64,000 nt of DNA, from contig JABMCL010001927.1 in the NCBI GenBank assembly GCA_018857735.1, forward strand, positions 1 to 64,000. Reading direction: 5' to 3'. The DNA comes from Alviniconcha marisindica. Taxonomy: Eukaryota > Mollusca > Gastropoda > Provannidae. The position numbers were made by a program, and so were the translations under genes. The notes beneath the pieces were generated by a model. The model was given only the letters and a program-made list of their open reading frames with translations. It did not search any database and was not told where the DNA came from. Positions 9,363 to 23,300 of this stretch are shown piece after piece; positions within the stretch are counted from its first letter, which is position 1, and every line of letters starts with the position of its first letter.

Positions 9363-11900
9363 CCCTCACCCCCGAGTAAACGTTGATCTATGCGCGATGG
9401 ACAACCGTTCTGGAAATGTGGGCGTGTGTGTGTGTGTGTGTGTGTGTGCCTGCAGCTGTGCGTGCGCGTGTGTTTTCAGTGTATTACTACAATCTTGTTG
9501 ATGATGATGATGTAGGGCTTCATGTCCTCGGATGTCGGGTTGACATATTAGGGACAAACTGTAAGAGACTCTTAAAAGTAAAGATGAGTGAGGGGGGGGG
9601 GGGGGGTCGCTTCATCCAGCTTTTATTAAAAGGAAGAAACCTTTAAAAAGCTTAACAATCTTGTTTGTTTTTGCTTAATGTCCTCAGATGCTAAAAGGGA
9701 CAATCTATAAAGTAAGCTTGTCTTGGATGTATCGTAGTTAAAATCGGGGGGGGGGGGGGGGGGGGAGCGAAGTAAGCTTGGTCCACTTGCGGATCAATAT
9801 TTGGATCGGGACATGAGGTCGCTGGAACAAAGGGGGAATGAGGGGTGAGGGGAGAGATGAGATGGGTCCACCTGCGGATCAATACTAGGGTCAGGACTCT
9901 GGGTCGTCTTGGCTGTACTTGCAATCTTCTGTGCGTGTAGGTATTTGAACTAGTGGTTCCTGGACACTGTCTGCTCACTCTCCCCGGCCTCACAGTTAAC
10001 TAACATCAAAACTGGTAAACGCTGCCCATCTTAATGCAGAATCATTCTGGTGGTGAGAGTGTAGCTTTAGGTCAGTGCAATTCCTCCTTCCCCGACCTCA
10101 GGGACTAGGTCCTCGCGGCCAGTACCTCTCCAGACACAACTGAACTCAGCGTTGAACAAGGCAAACAAACCGTCTGGGGCCTATTACACCCAGGATGGGC
10201 TGGCATCGCAACAGGCAAACTCCAAGCACTGGCTTACACTACATCCTTTGTCCAACTACTGCCATAACTATAGTCACACTGTAGGTATCCGTATACTGTC
10301 AGCTGCTGACAGTTTTTTGGTCGGTGCTCAAATGGCAGGAAGTTTGCAACCACTTCAATAACTAAAACAGCAGTTTATCTGTTGTTTAAGTGTCGTTTTG
10401 TGGCTTGACAAAGGGGATTTCCCCAAAGTTTGCATACTGTGTGTCTGTGTCAAATAAGCATTTGTTTGAACCTTTTTGTGTTTGGATCTTCTGAATTTAT
10501 ACCACTCTGTGTTTTTGATCACTGTCACTTTGTCAGCCCAGCATAAACTTACAATTCAGCCAGCCATGGAACAGCAACCAGACATGCAGGGTGTTTGTCA
10601 GTTGTTGCTGCAAGAAGTTGCACACTGCGTGGCACATTAAAACAACCACATTACTTTTTTGGTCAAGCTGTAAAAATGAATAGCAGTTTGCTGCAACTAA
10701 GTCAACATTGTTGACAGGAACTGTACACCTGTTTTACTGCACATGAGTGTGCGTGCATGTGTGAGTGTGCCCCATTTTTGCCGTGGACAAGGACAAGCCC
10801 GACATTGTCGGGTTTTTTCCTGATGGTAACAGCTTCTCTTATTTTCTTTGTCACAAGTTAGAATTAATGTAATTAATTGGTTGGATGTATGTAATTTGCA
10901 CAGTGATTAAAATGCTGTAGGTGTTGCTTTTCTTCTGTGGAAGCGTGTAAATGCAACTTTAAAATATGACTACGTGAGTGGTCACGGGATTAGTGTCCAC
11001 CCCGGGTGGACGGACAGTGTTACTTGGACGTCGCACCGCTGGCGTGCAGAATGGGCGGATTCACCCGAGTTCACAAGGTGACGTCACGAATCAGTAGACA
11101 TTGCCAGGGGTTAGTCCATTGCTTACTTTCGTAGCAACAGGTCGTAGCTGGCCCAACCTATCCAGGCACCCAGTTGGGGTGTGGGACCATCTCTCTCTGG
11201 TTTTTGAGTTAATTCCTTCAGAGGTTTAACGAAAGAGTGGAGACAGGGTATGATGTTTTTATGTGTGCTTAGTGTATGCAGGCTTTGCATACGGCAGCAT
11301 TGTGGCTGGTATCTATCTTGGTGTGAGCGCGGTTGGATGTGAGGGTCGGTGTAGCTTGAACACCCTAAGTGTAGGCGGGTCACCCCCGCCTGCACGTGAC
11401 ACTCTTTCAGCCTAACCCATTTTACACAAGCACACACACACCACGTTGGCACATGCACATGTACACACAGAAACTAGTAAAATAGTCATAATACATGTAT
11501 ATTACTCTTGTGGTTTTTTTTCCTTCTTTATTTACAAAACTGAATGGCGTGTGATCAACGGGTGCAAAGGGACACATTTTTAATGGGGTGTGAAAACACA
11601 GAAAGCAAAATTCACATTTTTGGCACAGATGCCTTCGATTTGGCGATGGTTACATGGCTGCTATACAATGACGATGTCAATGTAAGTTAGGTTTTTGTGC
11701 ATGGACATTCACCTACCATGGTGGTGGTGGTGGTGGTGGTGGTGCGGGGGAGGGGGGGGGGGCACTTTGTCCAGGCCCCTTTCAAACTGTGTTTTACAAA
11801 TGGCATAGAGACAGTTGATGTTTTACCATTAGGTGTCACATGAGGATAGAAGTATGGAAAGCGGTGGTGCAGAAACAGGTACAGAATGGAGTGCAAACAA
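9363..11900. other. Non-coding stretch with GT and poly-G tracts
   Basis: It contains (GT)n at 9423-9448, G runs at about 9591-9606 and 9747-9765, a partial copy of the 10440-10500 foldback element arm, and (GGT)n at 11720-11742. A block around 9765-9900 repeats 'GTCCAC(T/C)TGCGGATCAATA' twice. No gene was recognised. Confidence 0.5.
10390..10500 (-). mobile_element. Foldback element, partial copy
   Basis: It includes CAAATAAGCATTTGTTTGAA, TGTGTTTGGATCTT and, upstream, AAAGGGGATTTCCCC. All of these match the fuller copy at 26770-26950, so this is a one-armed relative of that element. Confidence 0.55.
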
Positions 11901-11933
11901 TTATTTTTTAAGTCTGCTGGCTACAACTATTTA

Positions 11934-12110
11934 AGATCCAGACACATGAAAGATTCAAAAGAATGCTTATTTATTATGACATATTATTCATCGTGTTTAA
12001 TATTAGACATTGTGAGTCTATGTCAACATAAAATAAGCGTTCTTTTGAATCTTTTATGTGTTTGGATCTTGTTTTAGAACGCTAGCAGACATGCTTGTTT
12101 CAGATTTTTT
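11934..12110. mobile_element. Foldback (MITE-like) element
   Basis: The arm at 11934-11974 (AGATCCAGACACATGAAAGA then TTCAAAAGAATGCTTATTTA) is the inverse complement of 12031-12070 with few mismatches, enclosing ~56 bp. The same arms occur at 26770-26950. The right flank (AACGCTAGCAGACATGC..GTTTCAGATTTT) also matches the left flank of that copy in inverse orientation, so the element extends to about 12110. Confidence 0.7.
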
Positions 12111-12456
12111 TTTAGAACTATTTAAACCAACACAATGACAAACACACTCACAGAGACACTGAACTAAGACAAGTATGGCACACTGCTCACTTAAGAGTGA
12201 GGGTTGAGGGGTGGGGTGGGGGGACTCCGAGCTGTAGTCACAGAACCATCAAAACAAAATCAGCACTGAATAATGAATTGAGTGTAGCTGTTAAACAACA
12301 GAATTTGAAGGGGGAATTGTTGCAATTCAAAGAACTGAATTTATGTAACCCCCGGGTGCTTGCCAAGACAGATTGCAGACAAACACTGCAAGACACCCAC
12401 AGTTTGTACTGGGCAGTCCTGTCATTTTTGCCACATAACAATACATTTATTTGTCA

Positions 12457-12635
12457 GAGTTCAGGAGCTGTGTGAAAGTCGAGGTGGCCATCCTGGGCTT
12501 TCCGTCCTAACGAGCCTGATGGTTTCCGTATATATATGTAAAGCAACACTGAATCGTGCTTCGGCATTGGTCACAATTTGTCACTAATATGTCAACTGAC
12601 ATCTGAGGACATGAAGCTCTACTTCATCATCATCA
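12457..12635 (+). mobile_element. Dispersed SINE-like repeat, copy 2
   Basis: This copy matches 5665-5845 over nearly the whole length: TTCAGGAGCTGTGTGAAAGT, TCCTGGGCTTTCCGTCCTAA, CGTGCTTCGGCATTGGTCAC and a TCATCATCAT tail. A short TATATATG insertion separates the two halves. Confidence 0.65.
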
Positions 12636-13540
12636 TATTTATTTGAATGAATGGTGGTTCAGGGCAAAAGAATAAGGGGAGATGCCTTAGGTCATATATT
12701 TGTCCAGTAGAGAGATAAGGATTTAATTTTAAGGGACCACTGGATGAGTCCCATTGCCCTGATATATGACTCTGTGTGTGTGTGTGCGAGTGTGTGTGTG
12801 CGTGTGTTTGTGTGTGTGTGTGCACGCACATATTCATGTTGTATGCACTGAATTTTGAAAATTTGTGCATTTAAAGAATGTGTAAGCACTTAGGGCCTGT
12901 GTAGGTTAAGCATCCATTATTATTATTGTTAAAATATCTCCCTCCTTTTTCCCAGACCACCTCTGATTTCAGGTCAGTTTTCTTTCTACATAAATAAAAG
13001 AATACAGTATTTCATATATATATATAAAACAAAAAGAACTGCACATAAAAGTGAATTTCATCAGCTAATTCCAGATTTATTTATTTATCTTTTTTAGGTT
13101 GAAGTGTAGAGAAAAAAACAAGCCAGTAGTTAATTGTTGAGGCGTTCTATTTTCAGAGTAAACTCCAGATTTAAAGAAACGGTGCAGCTGACAGCCATGC
13201 AACATCTTCAACACGACAAAGACTGGATGTTTACATCACACCATCAACGTGAAGAGAAGAAAGCAGTCAGATCCTGGCCATCGCATCCTGCATATGAAGA
13301 TGATGACCACTTCAGGACTCTTGGTTGGGGGTGTGCGTTATTACACTCCAGTGAATGCCATCACACTGTGGCATTGCTGGAAATGAGATGGCCGACTCTT
13401 CATCCAAGGGCTGCAGCAAACTGGAGTGGTTCAGCCACTGAGCGAGTTACAGCAAGGCCAGGAGAATCTTTCACACACAACCAATACAGCTTCCAGTGGA
13501 AGTGAAGTCTGGACGTCAGCAGTGCAGAGGCAACAGCAGA

Positions 13541-14799
13541 GGACTGAGAATTGGTGACTGCAGACCACTGAGCCACCTGCATGGCCTATACACTCCCTGT
13601 GGGAGAGGCGACCCCTAAATACACTCTTCTGCACTGCCCAGCCCTGAACACTCTTCAAAACTGCCCAGCCCTGAACACCCTTCAACACTGCTCAGCTATT
13701 CAACACACTCTTCAACACTGCCCAGCCCTCAAACACACTCTTCAATACTGTCCTGCCCTCAACACTGCCCAGCCCTCAACACACTCTTCAACACTGCCCA
13801 GCCCTCAACACACTCTTCAACACTGCCCAGCCCTCAACACACTCTTCAACACTGCCCAGCCCTCAACACACTGTTCATCACTGCCCAGCCCTCAACACTC
13901 TCTTCTACACTGCCCAGCCCTCAACACTCTTCACCACTGCCCAGCCCTCAACACATTTTTCAGCACTACTCAGCCCTCAGCACTCTCTTCAACACTGCCC
14001 AGCCCTCAACACTCTTCAACACTGCCCAGCCCTTAACACTCTTCAACACTGCCCAGCCCTTAACACTCTTCAACACTGCCCAGCCCTCAACACTCCCCCT
14101 TCATTACACTGCCCAGCCCTTAACACTCTTCACCACTGCCCAGCCCTCAACACATTTTTCAGCACTACTCAGCCCTCAGCCCTCTCTTCAACACTGCCCA
14201 GCCCTCAACACTCTTCAACATTGCCCAGCCCTTAACACTCTTCAACACTGCCCAGCCCTCAACACTCTTCACCACTGCCCAGCCCTCAACACATTTTTCA
14301 GCACTGCTCAGCCCTCAGCACTCTCTTCAACACTGCCCAGCCCTCAACACTCTTCAACACTGCCCAGCCCTTAACACTCTTCAACACTGCCCAGCCCTCA
14401 ACACTCTTCACCACTGCCCAGCCCTCAACACATTTTTCAGCACTGCTCAGCCCTCAGCACTCTCTTCAACACTGCCCAGCCCTCAACACTCTTCAACACT
14501 GCCCAGCCCTCAGCACTCTCTTCAACACTGCCCAGCCCTCAACACTCTTTACCACTGCCCAGCCCTCAACACATTTTTCAGCACTGCTCAGCCCTCAGCA
14601 CTCTCTTCAACACTGCCCAGCCCTCAACACTCTTCAACACTGCCCAGCCCTCAACACTCTTCAGCACTGCCCAGCCCTCAACATGCTCCACTGCGTAATG
14701 TGGCTGCAGGAAGCGGGGCTGGGGGAGAAGCTGTGGGCCTGCCACAAAGACCTGCAGAAGACGGTGGCCTTCACCTGGCTGAGCAGGGTCCTGATTTAG
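13541..14799 (+). pseudogene. Non-LTR retrotransposon ORF2 C-terminus split by a minisatellite
   Basis: At 13541 a frame reads GLRIGDCRPLSHLHGLYTPC. This matches the familiar 'LRtGHCrl.sHLhrl...pCg' tail of jockey/RTE-like reverse transcriptase proteins. A neighbouring frame continues GEATPKYTLLHCPAL, the usual 'T..HtLlhCPaL' step. The CPAL-coding stretch has then been amplified ~40-fold as a minisatellite (13620-14690). After it, from 14698, MWLQEAGLGEKLWACHKDLQ continues to a TAG at 14797-14799 and resembles the 'LWg..eDLqkTvaFl' end of the same ORFs. The upstream RT domain was not found. Dead, 5'-truncated copy. Confidence 0.6.
13620..14690. repeat. 27-bp minisatellite (CACTGCCCAGCCCTCAACAC)
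   Basis: About 40 head-to-tail copies of a 24-29 bp unit built on ACACTGCCCAGCCCTCAACA with CTCTTCA spacers. From about 13,930 a higher-order block of roughly 5-6 units, marked by ACATTTTTCAGCACT, repeats four times. The unit starts at the CPAL codons of the retroelement tail. Confidence 0.95.
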
Positions 14800-15447
14800 A
14801 CAGCATGGCCTAAGAGGTTCACAACATAGAAGAAGAAGATACGAGCTAGTTCACTGCAGCCAAATGATGCTCTGCCACCTGTCTCGTGCTCGACAGGCTC
14901 CAGACGGCTCATCATTTTGCTGACTATGGCAGCTGAAGTATTACTATTATGTCCTGTACATACGGCAGTTGAAGTATTAGTATTAAAACTGTTATGTCCT
15001 GTACATAAAGATGTTGTCAAGTTCATCATTCTCACAGTCATCCCCACACCACAGTGCTTGTTTTGCTGCTTGTCGCTCCTTCCGGAGGTCCACTGGTTTC
15101 AGCCAGTCCATGTGCACTTCCCTGGATATCTGCAATTATTACGTTGGTATTGTACCCTTGGCAGGTTCGTGTTTGCATGTATAACATCTTTCACACGCAT
15201 GCACAGAGCTACAAAATTAGACATATACAGTTGAAAATTTGTAATAGCACAAATATCTTAAAAGTAAACACACACACACACTTCATAATACTTCCAGTTC
15301 CATCACACACGCACACACACACACATGCACGAATGCACACACACAGTTACAAAGTAAGACAGATGTGAGTTTTTAATCACAAACCTACATCTAAAGTAAA
15401 ACACATACATATAAATTCAAATACTTCCAGCACACACACACACTCAC
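14800..15447. other. Non-coding stretch with CA tracts
   Basis: A short tandem duplication (AGCTGAAGTATTA../AGTTGAAGTATTA.. with TATGTCCTGTACATA) lies at about 14929-15010. (CA)n tracts lie at 15268-15345 and 15432-15444. No exon of the methyltransferase gene was identified here. Confidence 0.4.
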
Positions 15448-15538
15448 CCCTAAGTCTTCCAGTGACTCTTCAATGCTGGGTATGGTGATTATGGTCATTC
15501 CAGGCTTCCTGATGGCCTCACGCACTGCCCTCCACATC
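15448..15538 (-). CDS. Methyltransferase coding exon 8
   Basis: Acceptor TTTGCAG, donor GTGAGT. It codes MWRAVREAIRKPGMTIITIP and SIEESLEDLG, the late strand and helix of the fold. It ends in phase 0; the next exon was not found. Confidence 0.85.
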
Positions 15539-18242
15539 CTGCAAAACAAAGCAAAAACTCCTTAATCCCACTTGCAACACTGATTTTTATCACCAGTCCA
15601 TTGAGTTCAAAATACTCTTGCCCCTCAACCAGCTGCACTGCAATTACGGTTACTCAATACCTGTACCCCAGAGACTCAACGAAGGGAGTTAATTAGCACT
15701 TGAAAGACATCACATAAACACAAAAGGAAAAATGTGAACTGCCCACAGTGTAACAGTATATTCTCAGCTGGCATGTGTGTAAATACATGGCAGATAAACC
15801 TGTCAAAGGTACATTAATGTTTATTTATCGCTTAATTTTGAGGATGTAATTCTCACCTGGCATGTGAATAAATACATGGCAGATAAACCTCGTCAAAGGT
15901 ACATTATTCTTATTTATAGCTTAATTTTGAGGATGTAATTCTTACCTGGCATGTGAGTAAATACATAGCAGATAAACATCACCAAAGGTACATTAATTTT
16001 TAAAATTTCATTTTTAGCTTAATTTTGAGGATGTACCTCTGCTGTGTCAACACTTCAATAACTTATTAACTGACCCCAAAAGATGACTTTTCTGAACAAG
16101 TCTTGTTTAGATATATCTTGAATTCTGTAACATTATGACCTGGATATTGACCATTCAAATCACGTTATCATGTTGTTTTCATTTAAAACAGTCCCAGATT
16201 TGTCCAGGCTTTGGCACCAATCAAAACTCAAAGGTCCTTGATGGATGCTGGCAATGCTGGATCTTGATGAACTCCCAAACAACACGACGCATACGTTTAT
16301 GGAACAAAGATATCGCTTGAAAACATGCAGAGCACAGAACTGAACATACCTTTCTTGCATGTCTCTTGTAAGGAAGAATTCGAACACATTGTTCATGATG
16401 ACAACATCACCTGAAAACAAAGACGAAATGCAAATAAAATGGGTAGGCTTAAATGCTTGAACAATTCACACCCAAAACAGACCTTAATCATTATAGGAGA
16501 CAAATGTATAAATGGAGTTTGCAATTATATTTTGATCTGCTCTGAAAACAACCACTGACTGTCCTGAGACTTAAATAAAAGTGATAATGACTAAAGGTTA
16601 AATATGCGCTCTTTTTCCTTTCTTCTTCTTCTTTTTATTAGAACAGGACATACACGTAGGCCACACTTAGCTAAAATTGCTGGTTACAAAAAGCATTATG
16701 ATAAAACCTTTTGTGTCTTTTGATCTCCTTTTTTTAAAATAATTCTTCTGAACTCCAGGATCTTTTTATGGCTGTAAAAATGTCCACAATTCTGTAAAAA
16801 CATTAATTACAAAATATTGCATGAAAAAAGAATGGAATTTGTGGAAATAACATAAACAAGTTACAACACAATAACAGGCTCCAGTGTACTTTTCCTATGA
16901 TGCAGTGATCTATAAATTTGGTTGATGCTACATAAAATACTTTGAACATGCAGAATTAAATACAAGTGATCATTTGCAAAGTTTAAACAATCTTGCTTGG
17001 ACAACAAAATATCCTTTTCCAACAACATATGCATGTTACAATACTTCTCCATGACTGCAATTAGAATTATGTAGCTATTCATTATCATAAACAATCCAAT
17101 GCTCTTACAATTTGCCTCTGGACAGAACATTTGACCTAAAGCTAGCTAGTTACTAAAAAATTATTTTAACTTCCTCTCAGCTACACAAGGTCACTTCAGG
17201 ACAATTAGTACAAAGATCAACTCTAAAGATACTCATAATGTCAAAACTCATACTTACCAAATTGACAATTTCAACTTGAATAGACAAACATGGAGATAAA
17301 TAATTCATTTAAATTCACAGCACAAACAGATTTCACGTCAAAGAAAGGATCAAAAATGCTTAAAAAATTATTTAAACAATTAAACCACAGTACTGACATG
17401 TTACACACACAGAGTAAAGCTGAACTTACTTGAAGAAATCAAGCTGGGATCATCAAGAATGTTCTGATGGTAAACCTAAAACAACATGAACAAAAATATT
17501 TTTTAAATAACAAAATTATATGTGTGTCAAACACATACACTATAATACTTTTTTTTTTAAAACTTGTTTGTTTCAAGAGACAGGTGGTGAAGAAAAGTGA
17601 TAAAGACAGTAATGATTCCAAGATGTTTTCACCCAAATCATGTCAGGTGGTGAACAAAACTGATAAAGACAGTAACGATTCCAAGGTGTTTTCACCCAAA
17701 TCATGTCAGGTGGTGAAGAAAACTGATAAAGTGACAGAGTAACCATTCCAAGATGTATTCACCCAAAATCATGTGAGAGTAAAACAAACTAGTGATCATA
17801 ATTAAATTAGTTAGTTAGTTAGTAGTTAGATACTAATCTTCTGTCAACTGCACTGAGTCACTTCAGGATAATCAAACTCAGTCATAAGCAAACACACACT
17901 TCAAAACCTCTCACAGAAACCCTTTCTGAAGTCAGTCCATAAAAATAAAAACAATCGCTGAAAAAACACCCAAAAAAAACACCTCACACAGTTCAAACAT
18001 TAAACCCATCACAAACACAGAGAATCAACAGATGTCACACAGATAACAAGGGACAATGACAGACATCTGAATCACCTGTGGTAATGGTCATCTAGCATGC
18101 AAGCAGTGGAATAAACTCCACCAAAGGCTAGTTTGTTAGTTCTTCGATTCTAATGTCCCATCAGTTCATCTATATATATATAAAGAGAACTCACACATCA
18201 AAAATAACTTCGGGTAAATATGTTGGGATATATACATATATA

Positions 18243-18311
<69 letters not shown>

Positions 18312-19664
18312 AGGAAAGCATGGTAAAAAAAACTCTGGGCACACAACACCATACCTTGATTCTGTCTGCAAACTCATAGTCCGAGATGACCTGCTGCTGC
18401 AGCTTGCAAAATGATGAGTCCATCTCCACACCAATAATATTTTGGCAGTCACTGTACAAGTAAGCCTAGAATCAAACCCACACAATTCATGAGAATTGAA
18501 ATGTGTATATTCTGATGATAAACTTCTTTGGAATGAAAAATACAGTTACATAATACATCAATGTCAATAAACCAAGGATTATGTACATGATCCTATCAAT
18601 GTGTATGTGTGTGTATGTGTACATGTGTGTGTGTGTGGGGGGGGAGGGGGGTGTGTGTGTGTGTTGGAGGGTGTGTGTGCATGCATTTGTACATGCGTGT
18701 GTGTTAGTGTAAGTGTGTATGTGCTAGTAAGGGTGTGCGTGCATGCATGTGTGCATTCATGCATGCATATATGAGTGTTTGTGTTTGTGTGCATGCATGC
18801 ATGTGTGTTTGTGTGCATGCATGCACACACACACATCCATATGTATGCGTGTGTGTGCGCACGCACGCATGTGCACATGCATGTGTATGTGTGTGTGCAT
18901 GTGTCCTTCCCCTCTTTCTCTTTCTTTCTCTATTGTATATAATATACACAAAATGCAAGTATATAATTATAAGATCAAAAATTACTTAAAAATTACAGTA
19001 AAAAATTAGGTCAAATTCATCACATTGGGTATGAATGGGTAAAGCGCAATGAAGATTGTTATCATCATGCAGAGCTTGTTGAAATATAACTAGCTTTGAC
19101 CAAGTTTGATAATGATAGCAGAAATCTCCCAGTGTTATTGCTGTTTGGTGTTGTGTTTTTTGTTGTTGCCAAAGATGGCTGTCCACCTGCTAGATAACAC
19201 TGATCTGTACATGGACTCACATTCACAACCTTTCTTTCATGAGTTTCAAAAACAAAACACACCTCTTACAAAATAACCACCAAAGTACCCAACAGATTGC
19301 AGCATCAACCTACCCCATACAGCAAAGCTCCAGTGCGTGATCCAATGTCAAGCAGTGTCTTTTCTCGAATCGAAGGAAGAAGGTATTTGAAGATGTACTT
19401 GATCTGAGCAATGGATGCTGAATGTGTCAACACAGCTACAGAAAAACAGAAATAAAAATAGAAAAGGTGTAGAATAAGGCACAATAAAAAAGAAACCTCT
19501 AAATGGCATTACTTGTAGGTAAACAATGAAAAATTATTATGTCCTTCAAAATTACAAAAGTCAAACAAATGTCCCTGTTAACAGTTATACTTTAAATAGT
19601 ATTGCTTGAAATATTCAAGATTTGGAACTACACCCACACCCACACATTATCATTCTCACATGCT

Positions 19665-19709
<45 letters not shown>

Positions 19710-20176
19710 CTAATTGCACATAATGTAACCCTGCCGATGACCACAAAACACTTGTCACTTACTCAGTGGTTTGACGTCACGACTGCCGCAGTTTGTGCAG
19801 TAATTGCGACTCAGCTTGCCGTCTTCACAGAGCTGGTCAAAACGTTCATCGTCATACAGGAAGGCGTCGACATATATGGTTTTCTTGGGATCAATCTTGC
19901 TGTTCTGAATTAAGTACAAATGGATAAATTGTCAATTATTCATAAACATTTTAATAATGTGTACAAACATATGTACATAATTTTATTCATGAGCTTGTGT
20001 ATCACTGTGTGACACTATGTTAGTATATATTGTATATAATATACATTCATGCAAGGACACTCCTGTATTCTGTGTGTTTGTTTGTGTGTGTGTGTGTTTC
20101 TCTTTCTTTGCATGTGTGCATGTGTATATATATATGCATACACACACACATGGTTGTGTGTCTGCATTTGTTTGTT

Positions 20177-20213
<37 letters not shown>

Positions 20214-20346
20214 ATGCATGTGTGCACCTCTTTGCTTTGTTTCAATGTCTGAGTGTACATCTCAGCATGCCTCTGTGAGTTTTTTCTTTTCTTTTTGAGG
20301 ATGCACATGTTCCTATATATATAGGCCTCCACAAAACCTGTCTATA

Positions 20347-20394
<48 letters not shown>

Positions 20395-23300
20395 ATATTA
20401 TCTAACTTCAGTGTTAACGTACTGGGCCAACAGTGGGATGCATGATGGTTTCTGTGTTGGTGACAGCGGAAAGTGGCAGGCTGTTGCGCAGCGTCTCCCG
20501 GATTTTGTCGAGAATCACATCCTTGTTGTGGTCCCCATCTTCTGCTTCCTCCACCTCCACTTCTGCCAACAAATTCAGCATGTTGCATAACATTAGTACA
20601 AGCATGCAGCTGGTCACAGATACTGTAAGTAAGTAAGCTGGTGTTTTATGCCCAGTCAACCGGTACGGTTATATCAGGGCGACTCAGATACTGAAACAGT
20701 GACATTGACATACCATGGTCAGTTGACCTGGACAGAGCTCAGGGGCTGTGTGAAAGTCAAGGTGGACATCCTGGGCTCTCCATCCTGGGCTCTTTCTTTT
20801 ATGTTTTATTTTATTTTATTGTTATTTTAAATGTACCTTCTTGAGTCTTGAGCCCATGTGTCAAAGGAAAAAAAAATTCATTTGTATATCGATGAATAAT
20901 AAAGATTTATTTGATTTGATTTGATCCCTAATAAGCCTTAAGGTTTCTGTGGATGTAAAACACCACAAAAGAAGAAGTTGACCCAGTACTTACATAATAT
21001 ATATATTTCACACTACTGACAGTCAGTGAGTCACACTACCACTAGCAGTAGCAGCACGACGGGTTGAATACTTTAGTTATAAACTGCTGCACTGAACCTA
21101 CAGTTACTGAGTTAACCAGCTGAGTCTGTGTTTCTCTCTGATACTAGTGACAGTCACACTAGCACTGTAGCAGCAGTATGTATGGGTTAATACTTATAGT
21201 TATACTTCATCATAAGATTCATAACTGTCAACCCCTTTTGGGAGTAAACCTTAGTCCACAGTTTGTGAACCTGTATTTCCCTTATGCAGGCCAGGGTCTT
21301 TTGTTTTTTCTACCTGTGGCAGTGGCATTTCGAATTCCAGCTTGCACGTGTGGCAATGGAAGGAAGTAGCAATGGTGTGAGAAATACACATGCACAACTT
21401 TGAGTTAAAAACTCACTTCCAATGAGATTTCTTAGCCTATTGCACTTGGCCAGTCAGTGTGCATTTGGCAATGACATGTCAGCTGGTCGTTCGACAGTTT
21501 TTCAATCTTTTTGCTCAGTTTAAAACAACAACAGAATCTCATGAAAATTATGTTTTCCTGCATCCATTTTCCAATATGGCCATATTCCCCCAAAATAATG
21601 AAAAAACTGTATTTTATACCAGTAAACTGTATGGGTTGACAGGTATGCTTCATAGAAACTTGTACTTTAACTTAAGTTATACCGCAGCACTGGACCTACA
21701 GCCACTGAGTTAGCCATTCAAGTCTGTTTCTCTCTGACACTACTACTAGTACTACTGTACTAGTACTGTAGTAGTAGTAGTACTGAGTACTACTAGTGAC
21801 AGTCACACGAGCAGCATCACGTGATAATGTCCAGCATGAGTTGTACTGCTGCACTGGTGCTGGACTTTTGAAGTTACCCTAGCCCTTGTCAGCTCTGTGT
21901 TTCTCTCTGACACTAGACTCAGTACTACTACAGTAATAGTTACTATACATACTACACACTGACACAGTGTGACAGTCACACTAGCACTAGTAGTAGTACT
22001 GTAGTAGCAGCACCATGGGTTCTATTGCTGTACTTGACTTGGTTAGCCAGTCAACTGTGTTTTTCTTTGACACTAATGACAGTCACATCACCACCAGCAT
22101 GTCTGCATGAGGTCTACTGCTGCATTGGTGATTGGACATACAGTACAATATAGCCAGTCAACTCCATGTTCCTCTCTCACACTGCTGGCAATGACACTAG
22201 CACAGCAGCAGTACCATGAGTTCTACTGCTGCACCGGACTTAGCCAGTTGACCGTGTTTCTCTTTGACGCTAATGACAGTCACACTAGCAGTAGCAACAG
22301 CATGAGTTCTACTGCTGCACTGGACTTAGCCATTCAATGCCACGTTTCTCTCTCACACTAGTGGCAGTCACATTAGCACAGCACCAGCACCAAGAGTTCT
22401 AATTCTAATTCTACCGAGTTCTAGCCAATCAACTGTGTTTAGAACTCTCTGACACTAAGTGACAGTAATGACAGTAGCAGCACAAGTTCTACTGCTGCAC
22501 TGGACATACAGTACACTATAGCCAGTCAACTCATCTTTCTCTCTGACAATAGTGTCAATCAGAGTCGACTGTGTTTAGAACTCTCTGACAGCAGTGGCAG
22601 TCAATGAGTCACACTAGCACTCTGACAGCAGTGGCAGTCAATGAGTCACACTAGCACTGCTAGTGTGACTCATTGACTGCCACTGCTGTCAGAGAGTAGC
22701 AGCATCAATGCCATCATGCCTTTTCATCATTCATGGGTTCTACTGCTGCACTGGACTTACACCAGTTAGTCAGTCCACTATGTTTCTCTTTGACAGTAGT
22801 GACGGTTGCACTAGTACAGTAGCAGAAGCATCATGGGTTCTATTGTTGAACTGGGCTTACACCAGTACACAGTAGTACTAGTAGATTACTAGTTAGCCAG
22901 TCAACTCTGTGTTTTTCTGACATTAGTGACACTGACAGTGACACTAGTACTACTGCAAAAACTGCAGTAGTTAGCCATCAAATAATCTGTTTCTCCCTGA
23001 CACCACAGTCACACCAGTACTACTGTATATATTTGCAAAAAAATGCAATACTTAGTAAGCCAGTCATTTCTGTGTTTCTTTCCGACGGTCTCGCTCTGTA
23101 CCGCCGTCTCTCATTAGTATGTAAGCAATATATAATCTGATTTCTACCATGTTAATGTTTACAAATTACATTAACCTTCCCCGGAAGTGCCGGTACAAGC
23201 CGGTACGGTGCCAGTATCGGGTCGATATCACTATCAGCTCGTTTACAGCTAGATCTAGTCATAGCCGGTGTTTTATTTTCTGAGTCTCAGCCTCTTTTCC

